From NCBI GenBank assembly GCA_023974075.1, contig CM043787.1, positions 35,728,218 through 35,792,217 of the forward strand: DNA of 64,000 nt. Reading direction: 5' to 3'. Position numbers and translations under genes: made by a program. Within the stretch, counting starts at the first letter, position 1, and each line of letters starts with the position of its first letter. Shown in pieces: positions 60,201-64,000 of the stretch. The notes beneath the pieces are model-generated. The model did no database searches and was not told the DNA's origin. It saw only the letters and a program-made list of their open reading frames with translations. Origin of the DNA: Chaenocephalus aceratus (lineage: Eukaryota > Chordata > Actinopteri > Perciformes > Channichthyidae).

Positions 60201-63200
60201 CCTGACTTTAATGTTAAAAAGGTTTTTATTTTTCTCATCCCCTAAGTTTCGCAACAGAACATCTGGCCCACATAGAATATTTCTAAGGGCATCATAGATG
60301 TGCACTATAGTTTTACTTCAGAGGTATAGCATCTGATATCTGTTTCAGTGCTCTAACAAAAAAAACTGTCCAGCAATTTGTAAACTGAAAAAAAACAAAC
60401 TACAATCTGCTTCTATAGACACGAGATAATTCCTTATGTAGCCCAATATCCTCAGGTTAAACTTCAATCAATAGAAATTAAGTTCGTGAGCCAGAAAAAT
60501 CAATGCAAAGATGAATGCCATTAGTCGATATTAACAGTTATCGAACACTTTTCACTTTGGCTTTTGCCTTTATTCACAGCCATAGTTCTGCCTCGTGTTT
60601 TGTTTTAGTTTATACAGCTTGGTTTAACATGCAATGCTAACTCAGCGTAGAAGGTTAACATGACTCTAATCTGTGTCATTGTTGTCCCGTGTTCAGTCCT
60701 GACATACCTTGGTTTAGGGTCAACCCCTTTAAAATACCCCTTTAACACAAAACACACCAACGGTTCTTTTTCATCTGAAGGTTTAATACCTCCGGAGTTT
60801 CTGATGCTGTGATTTTGTGGATTACGGTCATGAACCAGATCAGAGAAAATCATAAATTATGATCCGTCTTATCTCTGTTCCTTGTCTGGCTCCAGAGGCA
60901 CAACCCGTCCATTCAACCCAAACACAAATCAATAATGTAATCGTTCTTTACATGCTTAACATAGAGATGGCAAATAAGTATTGTGTACAGTGAGTCAGCG
61001 TTTGGTAAAAAGGAGGGTGTGTTTGTGTGTCAGAGAGTGAGTGTGTGTGGTTGAGTTTAGAGATTGGGTTGTACTGTGTCCCGGGAATGTAATCTGTCCT
61101 CGGCGCAATATTCTGCTGTGTGACTACAGCCCAATCTGAGCGGATGAAGTAATCACATGGTGAACTTGTGAACTGTGTCCTGATGAACTCAGAACAACCA
61201 CACAGATATGTGTAGTGATGAAGTGTTAGTAGGTCAGTCGGTATCCCTTCACACTTTAGGCAGCAATACATTATGGACCTATTAAAGCTGTTCAGATTTT
61301 AACACGGTGATGAGGACTCAATAATGAATCAGATCCATTTTGACAAAAATGACCCTTCAGGCAAGTTGTGAACTAGATAGGACAAACACTTACAGAATAT
61401 GATCTTTATTTATCATAACAGTTCATACAGTATTATTAAAAAACATTAAAAACATAATCAAACAACAGTAAAATCAATAATAAAAGCAAGTCTAAATTAG
61501 TGAGCAACGTGTAGGCTTAAAATCTGCTGATGGAGCTGATTATAATGTCAGTATAAATGTTCCTAATATCAGTATACATGTGTACAATTGTGTAAATTGT
61601 TAGTATAAATGTTACTACGAATGTTTAATATTTCAATGTCTCAAAATGTTTACAACGCAGTAAAAACATTTTGTATAAGTGTCTATAATGTCAGCATAAA
61701 TGTTTGTTTGATTTTAAAATGAGTGTATGTATGAATGTGTTTGATGTCAGTACAAATGTGTGTATAAATGTGAGGGAATAAATGCGTTAATGTGAGTAAA
61801 GTGTCGGTAAGAAATAGAAAAACAAGATAAATATCAGTATATATGTCACAAAATGAATCAAAATCTTACATTTATAGCTGATATAACTGTACACATTTTG
61901 ATATAAATGTTATCTTCTTTTTCTGTTTCTGTTTTGTTTTCGCATTGCTGCTGAATGAAGACTTGCCACTTTTCTTTGCCGTCTGCAGAGAGAAGAAACT
62001 GACGGACCAGGTGAAGTGAAACTGTCGTTATGTAACAACAACGCTGCAGCAGGACAGGAAGCTTGTGAGGAGGAGAGTTTTGTTCCCCACGGAGCGGGAT
62101 GTGTTCATCAGAGGGATTCGTCTCCATCAGTCAGTCGTCTCTGTGATCACATTTCAAGAGACGCTGTCTTGCTTGTTAGTCTCGCTTTGTTCCTGCAACC
62201 ATTAATCTGTGAGAGAGAAAAAAGGTAGGCTACAGTAAAGAAAGTATTTACATTTCTCAAAACGTCATAAGCCTAACTAAATGACTCCATGTTTTATTCA
62301 TTGTTTTCTTGATCCTGTCAGGAAACAATAATCCTAAAAATTGGATTTCCAAGGTGTTCAGTGCAGCTTTGCATGGTCTGCCTGTAATGACTATTCATTC
62401 ATTTATTCCTTATACCTAAACGTTTTTTGTTTCAGACCTCAAGTAAAAAAAGCAGCCTCGGGACATGTGTCAACGTTAAAGGAATAGTTGGAAAAACACT
62501 TTCTTCCTGGGAGTTACAGGAGAAGAGGGAAGCCACTTGCCAAAATCGCTTTAGTCAAAGTTCATTAAACAATAGACAGAGGCCCAGTGAAGTCGTCCAT
62601 TACTGTGTGTGCTATGGTTTTGAAGCCTCAGTTCGGCGACACAAGAAGGGGGGAGCTAAAACTGATTTAGCCACACAAAATGTTACGTTTAACTTTCGTG
62701 AACTGAAAACACAGTGTCGATGGGTTACAGTTCCAAGACGGAAACACAGACTACACAGAAAATGGTCAACCGTGGTTAAAAGCTCTAACTTAGATGTTAG
62801 CCTGTCCTAAATCATTCTGCTTTATCGTATTTTTTCTTTAAATGTGTCAATAATTTACAAAATGAGCATCATGATGTATTGAAAAAGGACTTAAAACTAG
62901 TGGATAGGACCATCAACTCATTAGTCAAATGTTTAGTGAGTTGATAAATCAAGTGAGAAGTAGGTTCATTTTTTCATAGACTTCTATATAATCTACTTAT
63001 TTTCGCAACAAATGGAGTCCCTCTCTGCTGGATATCATAGAAATGTAAGTTTGAAGAACATTTACATTGGCTTCTCTTGTTTGCTAAGGGATGAATACTT
63101 AAAATGCATTTAGCAGAGACTCTCTGTACTCAGGTCACATCTGTCTGTTTGAGAAAGCAGTTATCACTTCAGTAATTACATGTGTGTCCCTTCATGTTAT

Positions 63201-63612
63201 CTGATCAGTTGTTGTTACAGATGCTGCGCCAGATGCTGCGTCCGCTCTGCAGTACAGAGAAGAAGAGAGTCAAAGGGACTTCTCTTCCTGTTTCCTGGTC
63301 TGAACATTATACCTATAACTTAGCATGTACCTGCTGTAGACTCTTGTCTCACTGATCAAAAACAGCACACTAACGTAGCCTGCTGCTGACACTCGGTGAG
63401 ATGTCAAATTCAATCTCATACATCCCAACTGCACAGTAAGTGGATATATGTATGCATGAAAAGTCAGCCTGTGTACTACATTAGCAATCATTTGACTCGT
63501 AATGCATTGCGTCTCTTCAGATGGTGGACTGCAAGGCATATGGATAAAATAATTAACCATGGTAAAGCTAATGATGTCAAATGACCTTAAGATGCATGAT
63601 TCACATATAGAA
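57228..63612. other. Downstream of cmtr2; no gene recognised
   Basis: No exon could be supported on either strand. The region contains a possible hAT end at 59,834 (CCAGTGGCGTCTCC), fish repeat fragments at 60,141-60,240 (GGGGCCCTATTATGG) and 62,480-62,560 (AAAGGAATAGTTGG), and a degenerate motif array at 61,546-61,850. Confidence 0.5.
61546..61850. repeat. Degenerate array of TCAGTATAAATGT words
   Basis: Variants of GTCAGTATAAATGT occur at about 61,548, 61,599, 61,690, 61,745 and 61,834, with irregular spacing, in an AT-rich background. It looks like an old diverged tandem repeat. Confidence 0.45.
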
Positions 63613-63713
63613 TGTGGCACAGTAGGTAGTGCGCTGATCTTCAGATCAGGGGAGCACTGCAATGTAAGTCGCTTTGGATAAAAGTGTCTAATAAGTGACA
63701 TGTAATGTATGCA
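63613..63713 (+). repeat. Short SINE with internal deletion
   Basis: The head GGCACAGTAGGTAGTGCG and the tail GTAAGTCGCTTTGGATAAAA match the family at 338-520, but the B box and most of the body are missing; GATCAGGGGAGCAC is shared by both. Confidence 0.65.
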
Positions 63714-63757
63714 TTGTACAAAAAAACACATTCTATATTGTGAATTAAAATACAAAT

Positions 63758-64000
63758 AGTAAAGTGGGCCTATCATGCTTTTTGGGGGTTCTCTTTCTTG
63801 TAGTGTGTTACATAGTTTTGCATTCCTGTAAATTGTTTACTTCACTATGTAACTGTTGCGCTTCTATTGGATAGCGCTCCAACACATTGTACGTGATAGG
63901 CTAAGGGGAGGGACATCTCTAAGTGGTTGACCAATCACAACAGAGCTAACCAATCAGAGCAGACTGGGCTCTGGTGTCAGACAGAGGGTGAAAAGAGGTG
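63758..64000 (+). repeat. Common teleost interspersed repeat, cut by the window edge
   Basis: GGGCCTATCATGCTTTTTG, GTAGTGTGTTACATAG and the two GACCAATCAC/ACCAATCAGAGCAGAC words are typical of a widespread fish DNA-transposon-derived repeat. No coding content. Confidence 0.6.

Noticed and set aside
62427..62810. 127-residue open frame on the plus strand
   Set aside because: It coincides with a common fish repeat (AAAGGAATAGTTGG) and shows no protein similarity.
63270..63776. 168-residue open frame on the minus strand
   Set aside because: No domain, no splice context; it overlaps a SINE and another repeat.

Overview
The window is genomic DNA from a teleost fish, probably a percomorph. The evidence is vertebrate genes with GT-AG introns, dinucleotide microsatellites, tRNA-derived SINEs, an L2-type LINE with the usual fish 3' tail, many hAT-type non-autonomous elements, and common teleost interspersed-repeat fragments. 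There are no bacterial, phage or CRISPR features.

Layout. (1) 1-1.5 kb, minus strand: an exon encoding a BED-type zinc finger, with a SINE downstream. (2) 5.1-8.6 kb, minus strand: gfod2 in two coding exons, with a hAT element in its intron. (3) 10.8-12.4 kb: repeats only (a 51-bp tandem repeat, a 1.2-kb hAT element and a CTT array). (4) 13.5-14.3 kb, plus strand: single-exon thap11, with two sites upstream that look like its own binding motif. (5) 18.5-22.3 kb, plus strand: nrn1l (neuritin-like), three exons, its stop codon formed at the edge of a MITE. (6) 26.2-34.4 kb, plus strand: slc38a8 (SNAT8-type amino acid transporter), ten coding exons and 440 residues; its first intron holds nested transposons. 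(7) 34.4-39.8 kb: no gene; a MITE split by a solo LTR. (8) 39.87-51.04 kb: a tandem duplication of a unit of about 3 kb with a promoter-linked THAP-domain exon. The left copy carries a 4.43-kb transposon (THAP exon plus a SWIM/YqaJ-nuclease gene and an L2 LINE) and a 770-bp hAT element; the right copy keeps both empty sites. (9) 54.4-57.2 kb, plus strand: cmtr2 (cap2 2'-O-methyltransferase), two coding exons and 760 residues. (10) 57.2-64 kb: no gene recognised, only repeat fragments.

The host genes are not an operon and do not form one pathway. What joins them is ancestry: as I recall the human map, GFOD2, THAP11, NRN1L, CMTR2 and SLC38A8 all lie on 16q, so the window is a compacted piece of that conserved block. 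gfod2 and thap11 contain single-base indels that break otherwise well-conserved frames, whereas nrn1l, slc38a8 and cmtr2 read through cleanly. Consensus errors in the assembly and true gene decay are both possible.

The most interesting part is 39.87-51.04 kb. There the two copies give a before-and-after view of transposon insertion, and a two-gene, THAP plus YqaJ, ISL2EU/IS4EU-like element can be delimited to the base by its inverted repeats, its AT target duplication and the empty site in the sister copy.
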